A stretch of 64,000 bases of DNA from Patiria miniata (lineage: Eukaryota; Echinodermata; Asteroidea; Valvatida; Asterinidae), in NCBI RefSeq assembly GCF_015706575.1, contig NW_024037058.1, positions 12,979,547 to 13,043,546 on the forward strand, in the 5' to 3' direction. The notes beneath the pieces are model-generated. The model did not search any database. It saw nothing but the letters and a program-made list of their open reading frames with translations, and had not been told where the DNA came from. The number at the start of each line of letters is the position of its first letter. Position 1 is the stretch's first letter. Position numbers and translations under genes: made by a program. This document shows, one piece after another, positions 34,201 through 45,500 of this stretch.

Positions 34201-37200
34201 TTTAATTGCATCTTGAAAGCTCTTTAAGATAAAGTAAATTCTACAGTACAACTATCAAATCAACTTTAAAATTTGATGATGCTACCTAGCTACGTACCTA
34301 GGACTCTACTCTCACCCGACCATGTCCAAATGTTTGAAAAAGGTGATTCGTAGAGTCCTAGTTACTCGGACTAAGACGTTGTCCATCCAACATGTGTCCA
34401 ACGAGCCTACGTCTTCTACGTTCTTTCTTTCCACATCGTCATGATCGTCAATGCAGTTAGCCCCACTTGTGTGGCATCTGTCATGTCTTAGCCCCATGAA
34501 TGTGGCCAATTTACTACCTCCGTAAATAAAGGCCACACTTTCTGATTAGCCTATAAAAAGGGTGAGTATGCTTATTAGTTCTAAAGGAAAGATAAAGTAC
34601 AAACACTGACAAATTTCCAGATTCCTTTGCACATGTTTGTGTATCAACATCACAAACAATTTCACGAAAATTAGACATCTGAACATGCTGAAAAAGGCAG
34701 CACTTTCTGATTATAATATAAAGAGGGTGAGTATGCTTCTAAAGCAAAAATAAACTACAACCTTAACCTAAATGTGAAAATCAAAATTTGACAAAGTTCG
34801 ACATGTTTTTGTACATGGTGGAAGCGTGGCCTATATTTACGGAGGAGTAAATTGGCCACGTTCACGGGTCTAGGCCTCGTCTAGCCCCATAAATGTGGCC
34901 TATTTACTGGACTGCCTCCGTAAACATAGGCCACACATCCACATGTACAAAATCGTGTCGACTTTGCCAAATTTTGATTTTCACATTTAGGCTTACTTTG
35001 TAGGGTTTTTTTGCTTTAGAAGCATTCTCACCCTCTATATAGGCTAATCAGAAAGTGCTGCCTTTTTCAGATGTCCATTTTTCGTGAAATTTCCAGATAC
35101 ATTTGCACACATTTGCGTATCAAAATTTCAACATGAAATTTCACAAAAATTAGACATCTGAAAAAGGCAGCACTTTCTGATTAGCCTATATAGAGGGTGA
35201 GAATGCTTCTAAAGCAAAAAAAACCTACAAAGTAAGCCTAAATGTGAAAATCAAAACTTGGCAAAGTCGACACGTTTTTGTACATGTGGATGTGTGGCCT
35301 ATGTTTACGGAGGCAGTCCAGTAGAATGTCGGACACTTCGCCCCATTTCAACGTCGCCCCATGTCACTTCGCCCCTAACCACTTCGCCCCATTCCCACAT
35401 CGCCCCATCCCCACTTCGCCCCATTCCCACATCGCCCCATCCCCACTTCGCCCCATTCCCACTTCGCCCCATTCCCACTTCGCCCCATCCCCACTTCGCC
35501 CCAGCCGTTACATGTAAAAAAAAATCTCATCTATTTTATTGGCTTAAAAAAACAATTTCAACAGATTCACTAATTGCTAACCAACGGAAAGAATTAGCCC
35601 ATCACCAAATGAACAATTCATAACCAACCTCTCAAGCTAGGCTCTCCCCTACCGAGAAAAAAGCTTGAAGTAAAAGATCCAACTTTGTTCCCAACCCGGC
35701 TATACCAACCCGTCTCCCACTTATCTGAGAACGACAATACCTTTGACATCCTAATTTCACTCTTGGAGGAACCAATCTCATCTAAATGAAGTTGTAAGTG
35801 TCACATATCAGACAAATTTTGACGGAACATTTTCCTCAAGGCAGTGAGTTCCTTTTAACTCACTGACCCATACCTACGGATTCTTTTGAATCCAGCGGCT
35901 GACGAGTCCCAGAAGGGACGAATATGCATTCTGCTATTGCCCTCAGGTAAAACCTAACCCACCCCACTGCCTGGGTAAACTTGGCTACGCTCAAAACTTC
36001 CATTGATTTCTCCTCCTTATTTCTACCCAATTTTTGAGACCCCTTTCATGTGTCTCAATAATAATATTGAAGAACATAAACCACACAATGTCACACCATC
36101 GAATAACTCAATGTGTTGTTCTTACGCACATTTTTTATTCACAAGCCAATAGGAGAGGCGTCTCTGAATGGGATAGAGCCATCATTTCTCTCATCTGTGT
36201 CTCGAGCACCTCATCAGAGAGTTTGTATTTTTCCTAAGCTAGTTTCTAGAATTGGGAGCATTTATTATCGGGGGTCTTTGGCAGTTTATTTGGTCTGCAC
36301 CCCTAGCCTTCACCTTTTTCATACTACATGGGGCGAAGTGGGGATGGGGCGAAGTGGGGATGGGGCGAAGCGGGGATGGGGCGAAGTGGGGATGGGGCGA
36401 AGCGGAGATGGGGCGATGTGGGGATGGGGCGAAGTGGGGATGGGGCGAAGTGGTAAGGGGCGAAGTGACATGGGGCGACGTGGAAATGGGGCGAAGCGTC
36501 CGACACCCGTCCAGTAAATAGGCCACATTTATGGGGCTACATCGTCATTAACACTAGGGATACCCAGCCAAACATTCAACTACCAGCCAGGGCATTGCAC
36601 TGCGGTTGAAAACAGAGAGCTGACTGAGTGCAACCATCTGGTTTTTGTTTGAACAAAATCGGCCCAGGGGTTCAAGAGTTCCAGTCACTAAAGGTGACTG
36701 TCTGGATGACAATTTGTGTTGCCTAGCAACCAAAAGTGCCATAAATCACCTTAATCGTTTTTGCAGAAGTCGTTATTTGCAAACTGAGTTGAACTGAGAA
36801 TTACAATTGTGGAAATCCGTTCACATAAATGCATTGTTTTCGATACAGGAGTTCCAAACCCCAGAAGAATCTCCAAGTCGAGTTACAAAATTGTGAAGTC
36901 AGCCAGAAATCAGTGACGTAACCTTGCATAACTCAAGGTTCTGGATCCTGGGCCGCTTGGGAGTTATATAACATGACATAACAATGGACCATTTTCAAAA
37001 ATGTGTATCCATAAAAGTATTGTGTTGATTTCCTTCATTTTTGAAACATTTGTATAAACCAGCCAACTCTTTCACCCTATCAATCTTGGGACTATCTGCC
37101 AGTGATGTCAAATTAATTGATTATTTTTAAAATATAACTTAAGACTTAACGAGAACATGGCACACTCCCTCCCAATATACCAAATATGCACTTTTGTAAA

Positions 37201-38945
37201 ATGTTATGAATGCTTAAGTGTTTAAGAAGTAAAAGAAGGGTTAGCTAATGAAATAAACTAATTCAAAGTACACTTAATGTGAAAATTTTGAAATTAATTA
37301 GCATATTAATTAAGGTGTTAATTAGCGTAATGAAGAAATATTGACAATTTTTCATCTTGCTTCATACAAATTGCCCACAATTGTGTAGAACTAGAAGGGA
37401 TTGAAATACAACTTTATGGAAGCCTTAGTAAAACTAAGTAATTTTTGTCAATGAATTAGCATATTAATTAGTTCTTAATTAAGAAATAATCAAACAAAAT
37501 CATCTGAAAGTGTTCATTTTGTTTTACTTTGGGTTTCAAAAAATGACCAAGAAAACTGTGGAGATGAGAACCCCTTTAAAGCTTGAGCACACTGTAGACT
37601 ACATGTAGTGACTATTGTCTTAGCCCTGAGGGTCAGCTCAGCTGTTTATAAGAAACCTTGAGAGGTGATGAATGACTCACCACAGGATTAGCCTTAGGCC
37701 AAGGGGTCAACAAAGCAAGCTGATAAGTGTCTCGTGTTATTGGAAGTACATCATGCGTGCATGTACATTTGTTAATGTAAACATTTTGTAAACCAGTATA
37801 GAAAACTGTTTGGGTATACATGTACATATGTATTCATCTTTTACAGAAATCTTAAGTCTGCAATTTGAAGCAAAATTAATTAGTATTTGTTACTAAGTAA
37901 TGCCAACTGAGCCAGACTGGGACCGTGAGTGCATAAAAACGTGCAAAATTACTACTGACGTTTTTTCACTCACCATTTGGCTAATTAATGCCCACACAAC
38001 ACATACATCAAAATACTATAGTTGCAAGCATGTCACCTGCAAAATTTGAGACCTTAAATCCAATTTTAAGGCAAGGTTTTGGCAGTTCAAAAACCACCCA
38101 CGTCAATCTCCATGCTCTGGAAATGGGTGTGTGATTCCCAATGTATTCTGGGTAGGTGTAGGAAGAGCCTTGCAGCTTACTTGTTTTTTAATCAATGGCC
38201 AAATGAACATAGCGCCCTCTGCTAAAAAATGAAACATTTTGCATTCACTCAGATCAACAAGAGGGCGCTGTTTTATCTACACGATGAAAATGTTATAGCT
38301 GAGGAGTCTTTTTGCACAATGCATTGCAGTACACATCAATGTGATGTCTCACGTATGGATTTCGATAACTCTCTGCAAAATTAGAATTAAAAGCTGAAAT
38401 GTTGGTGATGCAATGCTCACAACAGCAACTTTGCTAGGCAGAAGTTTCGGGGATTATTGAAGAAACTGTAGTGAGTAAGAAGCTTGCAAATTTGATTCAC
38501 ACTGGTTTTATCATGCAGCACAAAGTTTTGCACGATATGGATACCTTAAGTTTTGGGACTCTCATACACAGTATTGAGAGTCCCAAATTTTCGGACTACA
38601 ACTGAGCATGCTAAGGATTATCGTCAACGCACATGACGAACTTGTTTTTTTTTTGTGGGTAAAGTTTTCGTTTTTTCCCCGTTTTTATCGCTTGAAATCC
38701 AAAGAGCAATGTGACAATAGAATGAAATATTAGACAAGAAGAAAATGAAATCGTCAAATTAAAAATGACAATCTAGAAACAATCGTAAAATTGCCTACCC
38801 TTTCTAAATTAAATCCGCACAGTAAAAAAATGGTCCGATAATGCGTGCCAGTGGGGCTACAAACAATGCAGTCTACTTACAAGGCTACTTTCAAGTAGAA
38901 TTTCTCCGCCGTGTCTTTACTTACTACTCGCTGAAACCCTGACAT
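31246..38945 (-). CDS. RPP14: RPP14-like RNase P/MRP protein subunit (POP5/RPP14 family); 3' end uncertain
   Basis: Three minus-strand exons join in frame: 38945-38881, 32660-32499, 31456-31378 (102 codons, phases 2,2,0). They read MSGFQRVV..FYLKVALEFENPD, then GETGASIPVDILRF, TMEAILRV and SLVKVWSALTLLGEYAQEEC..IRVTQ. This matches the human RPP14 pattern from memory (YMKVCLEFQD, LPLDIL, AILRI, GLVKLWSSLTLLGSY, CAFRVIQ). RPP14 is a small nuclear protein of the RNase P/MRP complexes that process tRNA and rRNA precursors. After Gln102 either a donor (CAG|GTTGGT) leads to an unseen last exon, or the frame reads on 43 codons to a TAG at 31246. In vertebrates the RPP14 mRNA also encodes HTD2; no HTD2-like exon was recognised here. 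Confidence 0.83.
31378..31456 (-). CDS. RPP14: RPP14-like, exon 3 (possibly reading on to 31246)
   Basis: The acceptor GTTCTTCAG precedes 31456. It encodes SLVKVWSALTLLGEYAQEEC then AIRVTQ, the most conserved block of the family. The GTTGGT donor is modest. Without splicing, the frame continues to a stop at 31248-31246. Confidence 0.82.
32249..32429. repeat. GACGCCTCATA minisatellite with inverted halves
   Basis: Variants of GACGCCTCATAGGTC recur about five times on the left, and the inverse (GACxTATGAGGCGTCGGAC) on the right, in RPP14-like intron 2. It is a small foldback of short subrepeats. Confidence 0.65.
32499..32660 (-). CDS. RPP14: RPP14-like, exon 2
   Basis: The acceptor TATCTTCCAG precedes 32660 and the GTAAAA donor follows 32499. 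It encodes EFENPDTRIDSVQFRALVSK onward to ILRVSG and ends in phase 2, with Arg76 made across the junction. A 22-nt G run lies 56 bp upstream in the intron. Confidence 0.87.
32716..32750. repeat. Poly-G run followed by GA repeat
   Basis: Twenty-two consecutive G (32716-32737), then a GA run and GGGG. In minus-strand sense it is a poly-C tract just upstream of an RPP14-like acceptor. Read length here may be unreliable. Confidence 0.85.
33187..33651. mobile_element. Foldback MITE with about 160-bp arms
   Basis: TATTCCTTGTGTCCAGAATT and GCTGGGTTTAGAAAAGGCAA on the left recur inverted on the right as AATTCTGGACACTAGGAATA and TTGCCTTTTCTAAACCCAGC. It lies in RPP14-like intron 1. Confidence 0.82.
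34490..34872. mobile_element. Palindromic TAGCCCC element, copy 1
   Basis: The left arm AGCCCCATGAATGTGGCC..TTTACTACCTCCGTAAATAA pairs with the right arm TTTACGGAGGAGTAAATTGGCCACGTTCACGGG. It has the same family plan as the adjacent 34882-36539 element, in RPP14-like intron 1. Confidence 0.75.
34882..36539. mobile_element. Palindromic TAGCCCC element, copy 2, interrupted by a nested insertion
   Basis: The ends TAGCCCCATAAATGTGGCCT and AGGCCACATTTATGGGGCTA are exact inverses. The left arm continues ATTTACTGGACTGCCTCCGT, mirrored at 35300-35323. The right arm is split by the 35324-36508 element; removing that insert with one duplication restores a continuous arm and an element of about 465 bp. 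Confidence 0.85.
35324..36508. mobile_element. Nested element with CTTCGCCCCAT-repeat termini and 8-bp target duplication GTCCAGTA
   Basis: The terminal arms (35324-35512; 36328-36508) are inverted arrays of CACTTCGCCCCATxCC subrepeats. Outer ends are TGTCGGACACTTCGCCCC and GGGGCGAAGCGTCCGACA. GTCCAGTA occurs exactly at both sides (35316-35323, 36509-36516). An 8-bp duplication suggests a hAT-like transposition mechanism. The 0.8-kb interior shows no transposase. ORFs in the arms are repeat translations. Confidence 0.87.
38538..38600. repeat. Short hairpin
   Basis: TTTTGGGACTCTCA is followed after about 13 nt by TGAGAGTCCCAAA, a 12-13 bp stem, in RPP14-like intron 1 about 300 bp downstream (in its sense) of exon 1. 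No evidence of a functional RNA. Confidence 0.5.
38881..38945 (-). CDS. RPP14: RPP14-like, exon 1
   Basis: ATG at 38945-38943 (minus), 21 codons plus 2 nt, MSGFQRVVSKDTAEKFYLK then VA; the GTAAGT donor follows 38881. The split Leu22 codon is completed by G of exon 2. Confidence 0.78.
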
Positions 38946-39553
38946 GTTAATAACTGATAATGTGGACTTTGTCAACAACAACTAGTACAGGCATGACAGG
39001 ACAGCAGGAGGATTTGTGGTCAACAGGCGCAGGCGCGCGCGACACCCGACGTGACATGCCCCGATGGGCGCAGACATCTTTGAAACGTCACTTTCATTAT
39101 TTTTTTCAGCAAGTAGTTGGTACCAAAAGCTTCACCAAAAATAATTCATACTTCCCTTGAAGTAATTTACACAGTGTTTATTCCGAAGTCATTTGGGGGT
39201 TTTCACACACACAACATTAAAAAAAATTACCTCTTGACATTGAAAAAAGTCCCAATTAAGGAACCCGACAAAATAGTTTGATGTACTTGTTACAAATGTA
39301 ACTACTGTGCGCACGCGCAAAATGAATACTAGCTTTAGTCTGTTGCGCGGGTGTCTATTTCTTGATTAGCGTATGAGGTTGGGTCTGGAGACAAGACAGT
39401 ACCGTAGCGAGCGAACGTACGTTTGAAAAAGATTCGTCCATATAACATCATGCACTGCAGAAAAAGGAAAACAACACGACATTGATTTCGTTTGCGATCG
39501 GCGTTCCAACGTGCGTTTCATACTTCAACAGGGCTGCGGAAGAATCAACAATT
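38946..39553. promoter_or_regulatory. Probable bidirectional promoter between RPP14-like and POC1
   Basis: The start codons of the two genes are 608 bp apart in divergent orientation. The stretch has local GC/CpG-rich patches (GGCGCAGGCGCGCGCGACAC at about 39025, TGCGATCGGCG near 39495) absent from surrounding AT-rich DNA, and no clear TATA box. Both are housekeeping-type genes, for which shared CpG promoters are common. Transcription start sites are unknown. Confidence 0.6.
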
Positions 39554-39568
39554 ATGGCGAGTGTATTA
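39554..39568 (+). CDS. POC1: POC1 exon 1 (start codon)
   Basis: Five codons MASVL, then donor GTAAGT. It is too short to be seen as an ORF, but joins exon 2 to give [14 protein letters not shown], the expected POC1 N-terminus. Confidence 0.8.
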
Positions 39569-42500
39569 GTAAGTATTTTGGATTTTGTCAGTAAATTGCT
39601 CCGTTACCCGCGACGTATGGTCATGGATCAGCATTAGGCTACTCAATCAGCTCAGGGAATCAGTGATGACGGGCGCCCTCTTTTACTAGTTTTGACTTAA
39701 ATTATAGATAGTGGATATTTTGCCGGAGGTAATGACGGCAAACTAACGTTTACTAAAGGTTTGCCGGCGGCAATCCATATCAACAGAGGGCGCTGTACTC
39801 TTTAAGATAGGGCTGAATTATAAGATGTATTAAATTCCCACCAAAAGTTGTGTAGCACGTTTGGTGTAGTGGTTAAGCAAAGGCTTTAGTAAGCGGGATG
39901 ACTCGGGTTCGATTCCGACCGCATCACATTTTTAAAGTTTTTTTTTCTCGTCCCAAATAAATAAGAATATTCTTCTTTTATTATTTTAACTTGTCTCAAA
40001 CATTTTTTTGCAGAGTAGGGGTATTACATTTTCTGTTTCAGATTTGTGGCTCTGGAGGATTTTTTTTAAAAGGGAAATATAGTCCGAAATTATAAAATGG
40101 TCTGAATCCCATCTTGTGAATACGAGGTTACAACGATAATTTTGGCATGGAGCCAGACTAAAATTTGTCACCGGAAAATGTTTAAGTACAAAAAAACAGT
40201 AACTGCGCATGTTCAGTGCATATCCGGCAAACTAGTAACGTTTACTAAAGGTTTGCCGTCTCCGGCAAAATATGCACTGCCTAAATTATACCTACATCAT
40301 TTAGGCCTACATGTCATGCTAGTATTAAGTTTTAGTTCTTGTTAAAACATGGGGGAAGGAAAGAGAAGAGTGTTTTTATCATTCCAAAAAGTACTTCTTC
40401 ACCTTCTTTTTAGGCCCATGCCTTTTTAATTAATTCTATTCTATTTCTAGTTATGACACAAAAACTCCATTTTTTTAAAATTAAAATAAACAAAATTGTA
40501 ACTTAAATTAAAAGGCATGCTTTCCATGTTCTGTATGTCTAAATTCATCAATAAGTGACACCTTTTAATAACGCAGTGGCTATCATTACGGCAGCCGTAA
40601 CGCATTTCCCATTTTCTATCCTTACGGTAGTAGGCAACTTTTATAAAAACATGAGAAGAAAATTAGAAGAAAAAAGTGAATTTGAACGTTATGAAATTCG
40701 AACTTTATTTCCCTTTAAAAAAAAATCCTCCAAAGCCTCGGGTTAGAAAAGGAAAAAAATTTGAGTGCAAAACTGAGATGCGAACCCGCAATCTCGCGGT
40801 GCAAAATCCTACCCTCTATCGACTGAGCTGTTGCACTGCTCGCTAAAACGTGGGGAAACAAATAATTATATACCTGCGTGCGTATCAAAAGAGTATTGTA
40901 GAGGGCGCTAAACAACGGCTGCCGTAACGATAGCCACTTCGTTTTAATAATTATTTGGTCAAAAAATAATAACTCAAATCCTTATTTCTTGACCGTTTAA
41001 AATGAAACAAATAGCCTCAGGAGGCTATCATATCCTATCTAGTCAATCATGTCAATAGATAGCAGTACAGGGTGAGTCAAAAAAAGCGGAACCCAAGCCC
41101 CCCAAAATTTATTTCATATTTAAAAAAATATGTAGCACCAAAAATAATAATGATCGGAAAGCCAATTTCATTAGTTACTTTTAGATAAAAAAAAATTACT
41201 GAAATTGATCAATCCGTTCAAAGAATATCACCATTTAAATGCAATACAATGACCCTAAAACAGCAAAATTATTGTGTTTTTTGACTGTTTGCAACAACAA
41301 GGAAAATGACACAGAATACTTGTTTAAACAACTGTCAACAACTGTAGTACATAATATCTTTATTAACAACCCTAAAACAATATGATTTATAAAATCCCTT
41401 TTTTTTAATAGACGGGCCTTCAAAAGGACTTTGTTGATTATCTTCAACTTAAACTGAGGCTTTATCGCTGGTGATGTTTGTAGACAATTGTGACGACGAT
41501 TCTTGAAATCACATTTTAGGACGAGACAGGTTTTAGGGTCATTGTGTTTAAATGGTGATATTCTTTGAACGGATGGAGCAATTTCAGTACTTTTTTCATC
41601 TAAAAGTAGCTTGTTTAATTGGCTGTTCAGTCATTATTTTTTTGGTGCTACATATTTTTTAAAATATGAAATACAATTTTTGGGGTTTGGGTTCCGCTTT
41701 TTCTGACTCACCCTGTATTTATCATGTAAGAAGACAAGAGAGGGCAGTATTAATCAAAATCAGTGACCCATGGAAAATGCAGCTTTCGTCTAAAAATGGC
41801 GCGCACACGACAGTTGTCCTGTTAATCATGCTCTGAATCTGTCACCTTTCTCGAAAAATTGAGGCATATTTTTGCCAATTTGTTGCCATTTTATGAAAGA
41901 AGAGAGATTTATGGACCTGTAGGAGTGATTTAAAGCTGAGGTGGCTTGTTGTTGCCGTCGATCGACCAATCAGGATCAACGATTCAAGTTTGCTTGAAGA
42001 TAAAGTGTTTTACAACAAAGTTATTACTGTTGAACAATCCTTATTCATAGTGTCATTTTTTCCCCCTGCCATCTCAGGAGGATCCAACTTTGGAAAGGCA
42101 CTTCAAGGGCCACCGAGATACAGTCACCAGCGTAGACTTCAACCCAAATATGAAGCAGTTGGGTAGGTTCAATTTGTAGTTTGTGTAGAACTGAACTTGC
42201 TTTTACCTTAATCTAAAAGATTGAGCAATAGAGTACAAAATAGCTTGAGTTTTCCCAAAATACAATTGTGTATGCAACAATGTTGCATATTAAGGCTGAA
42301 TGGCTCAGTCAGTAGGGCACCAGTGCGGAGTTCCAGAGGTGGTTAAATCATGTCCTAGCTAAATCTATTGTTTTGATATAAACGTTGAGGTTTACTGGTA
42401 CAATTTCTATTCATGCTGACAATTCTTTATCAAAATATCAACTTTACCTTCAACAGCATCGGGATCGATGGACTCCTGTTTGATGGTCTGGAATTTCAAG

Positions 42501-45500
42501 CCCCAGATGAGGGCCTACAGATTCGTTGGTCACAAGGTAACAGTGCATTACCGCGATTGTTTGTCTCATTTTGTTTGTTTGTTTGTTTTGTGTCTTGAAA
42601 GTCCTGTGATAGAACTATGTACCAATTGGTGTTTCAGAACATCAGTTGAGGGCAGAACCCAATGTAGCGATTTCCAACTCCTGTGAGGTATAAAACTTTC
42701 CTTCAGCAAAGTTGTCTTTCAACCGCACTTTGTACTTTGACCTTGTTTATGCAGGATGCTGTTCTGTCAGTGAACTTCTCTCCCTCTGGTCACTTGGTAG
42801 CCTCCGCTTCAAGAGATAAAACAGTCCGGTTATGGATACCCAGTGTGTAAGTTTTCAACTTTTTTTTGTTGTACCTTTAAATGGTTTCTTCATTCTGTTT
42901 GCAATCCAACCAAAATAATAAAAATATAAATAAAAATCAATCAGAGTGGTGTGCTTCCATTATTGGCTACACATAGTAATTATGTGAGCTGTTCATAATA
43001 ACCAAGCAGTTGCTTTGTACAAGAATTGGTAAAGTGCTCTCACATTGCACTCAGTTAACACAGCTTTCGTACTTCAGCTTGATACACATTATATATCACT
43101 ACCATTTTGGATTAAACAAAGGAGTGGCCCCAATAGCATGGCTCTGCGTACCACAGTATTCTGTTCGAACCATCACAATTGTGTGCTTATTTTCTAGTGC
43201 AGATATTTTCACCAACAGTCAATAGCAGCACAGAATAAGCCAGTTTGGTATATCAACTGCACAAACGCACAATGATATGGGTCACGGACAGTGTTGTAGT
43301 CGAGACCGGATAGTCCGAGACCGAGACCAAGACCGAGACCTGAAGATTCGAGACCGAGACCGAGACCGAGACCAGCCCCTTCAAGGCGGACCGAGACCGA
43401 GACCAATGTGGTCCGAGACCGAGACCGAGACCGAGACCGCTGATAATAAATAACAATAGTCGAAATAAAAAAAACAAGACACGTTATTATAGTTGAAAAA
43501 TGTAACCCTTCTATTCACAAAGAATACAGACCAAAATGTTGACCAGTGGCAGTGTTGACAAATTGATACATGACACCTTACTTGAGCAAAAAGTAGTTAC
43601 ACTTAAGAAATATGGGCTTTGACATGTTGTCTGCACCCAATCGTGACAAAAGTAAAAAGTTAAAGGTAGATGTTTCATCTGTTATAGGAACTCGGATCCT
43701 AAACTCCACAGTCACCCCTTGGTTTCAGCTATGACTTCTAACGGATATTTAAAGATGCAATTTTAATTTTACATTGTGCCTCTTTTTTCCTAAAATAAAT
43801 ATAGGACTTACATGTAACTTCTAACAAGACTTGTGTACTTGATTTTAAAAAATGGGAGCTAGAAAATGTTGAATTAATTTTTAAATTTCTGTCATAGAAT
43901 GTGGACTTGTACATGTAGACCCACAAGTTGCGAGGTGGTAGCCAGAATGTGCCAGATATGGATTTTTTTTTTTTTCTGAACGGGATTTTAATTTTTGAGG
44001 AATAATGGGGTACTTCAAAATGAGCAGCCAGAAAATGGGGTCTCATCATACACTCTCATGGCAACAGTGAGTGGTAACTGGTAAGAGTGTGTGAGTTCAA
44101 TGCTGGAAAATCAGGTAGAAAAATTTACTTTTTCTTCAAAATACTGTCCCAAATTAAAGAGAACATTGTGTGGGGTCGAAAATATAACTAATTTGAAGCA
44201 CCTCATTTATTATTAGAATACAAAATGCAAGTGATTACGCCCACAGGGGTGGACTAAACTACACAATCCCCGAAAATGGTTGACCCTTATTGCATAAATT
44301 GTTACAAGTTCATACTTTGCTTTATGTGTCCGACTCAACAGATAAATGCCGAACTTGCTCCAAATCGTTCAGTGACTGGTATACTGCTGCAGCTTTACAT
44401 GTACTTTGGGGACTTTCCAACGTGCAGTCGAGTCCGGCAAACCGACCACGATATATAACAAGCTTGATCGATCTACGGGCTAGCAAATGTTTTAACTAAC
44501 AACGGTACTGAACGAAGTGAACACAAAGTAATCGATCGAGCTGTAAAAGCTACATATTGCCGGTCTCGACCCGAGACCAGCCAAAATATCGAGACCAAAG
44601 GGGACCGAGACCAAGACCGAGACCACAGCTTCCGAGACCGAGACCGAGACCAGCAAAAAATGGTCTCGAGACCGGTCTCGAGACCAAGACCGGTCTCGAG
44701 ACCTACAACACTGGTCACGGATAATTGAATGCTCATTGAAGGCGCATGAACGCGCAAGGAGACGGGGGCACGATGCTCGCGTGTTAATTTCAAGCAGAAT
44801 GGGCGTTGGCGTAACATCGCGAATCATCATGTCAGCGATGGCTTATTCTCAGATAAGGGACGTACACATGAACACAAGCCATGATTTCCTCATTATTTAC
44901 TTACTAAAAATGATTACTTATTCGCTTATTTAAAACGGAAAACACCGTACAAAGTCTTGTAATGTAAGGCTTGTAATTAACCCTTTTACCTGTCGCATGA
45001 CCGTAAAGAGCTATGGAGTCGGGCCCTAGACTCCGACACTGGTTATTTCTAACTATTTAAACCAGTCTGCTGGCACCCAACTTTAATCACTCTAATCACT
45101 TTAATCGTTCACTTTAATCATATAAGTATGATTTATTATTGCGATATTTAAATCCTTTGTTTCTACAGCAAGGGAGAGTCCACTGTATTCAAGGCCCACA
45201 CAGCGACAGTCCGGAGCGTTGAGTTTTCAAGTGATGGACAGTACCTGCTTACATCGTCGGACGACAAAACAGTCAAGGTACTCCAGACTTCTTTCTCATC
45301 ATTAAGCAGCTGAACAAAGTTCTTACTGCGTGGATATAGCAATTTACACTTAAGATCACAGGCAGAAGTCACTAATTTTCCAAAACATTTGAACAAACTT
45401 GAAAGTAGGACAATGTATGTACATGTACATGTATACATATTCGCTCCAGTTTCATTAAATAGAAAATCAAAGGCGTGTGTAAACTTATTTGATTTAAAAG

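Noticed and set aside
36239..36526. Several long-looking Pro/His/Ser-rich ORFs on both strands
   Set aside because: Translations of the CTTCGCCCCAT transposon-end array.
39859..39930. tRNA-like sequence with GGTGTAGTGG and GGGTTCGATTCC boxes
   Set aside because: The T-arm and acceptor stem do not pair properly; at most a tRNA relic or SINE piece.
42295..42345. Short GGCTCAGTCAGTAGGGCACC tRNA-like stretch
   Set aside because: Only an A-box-like segment is present; no B-box or cloverleaf.
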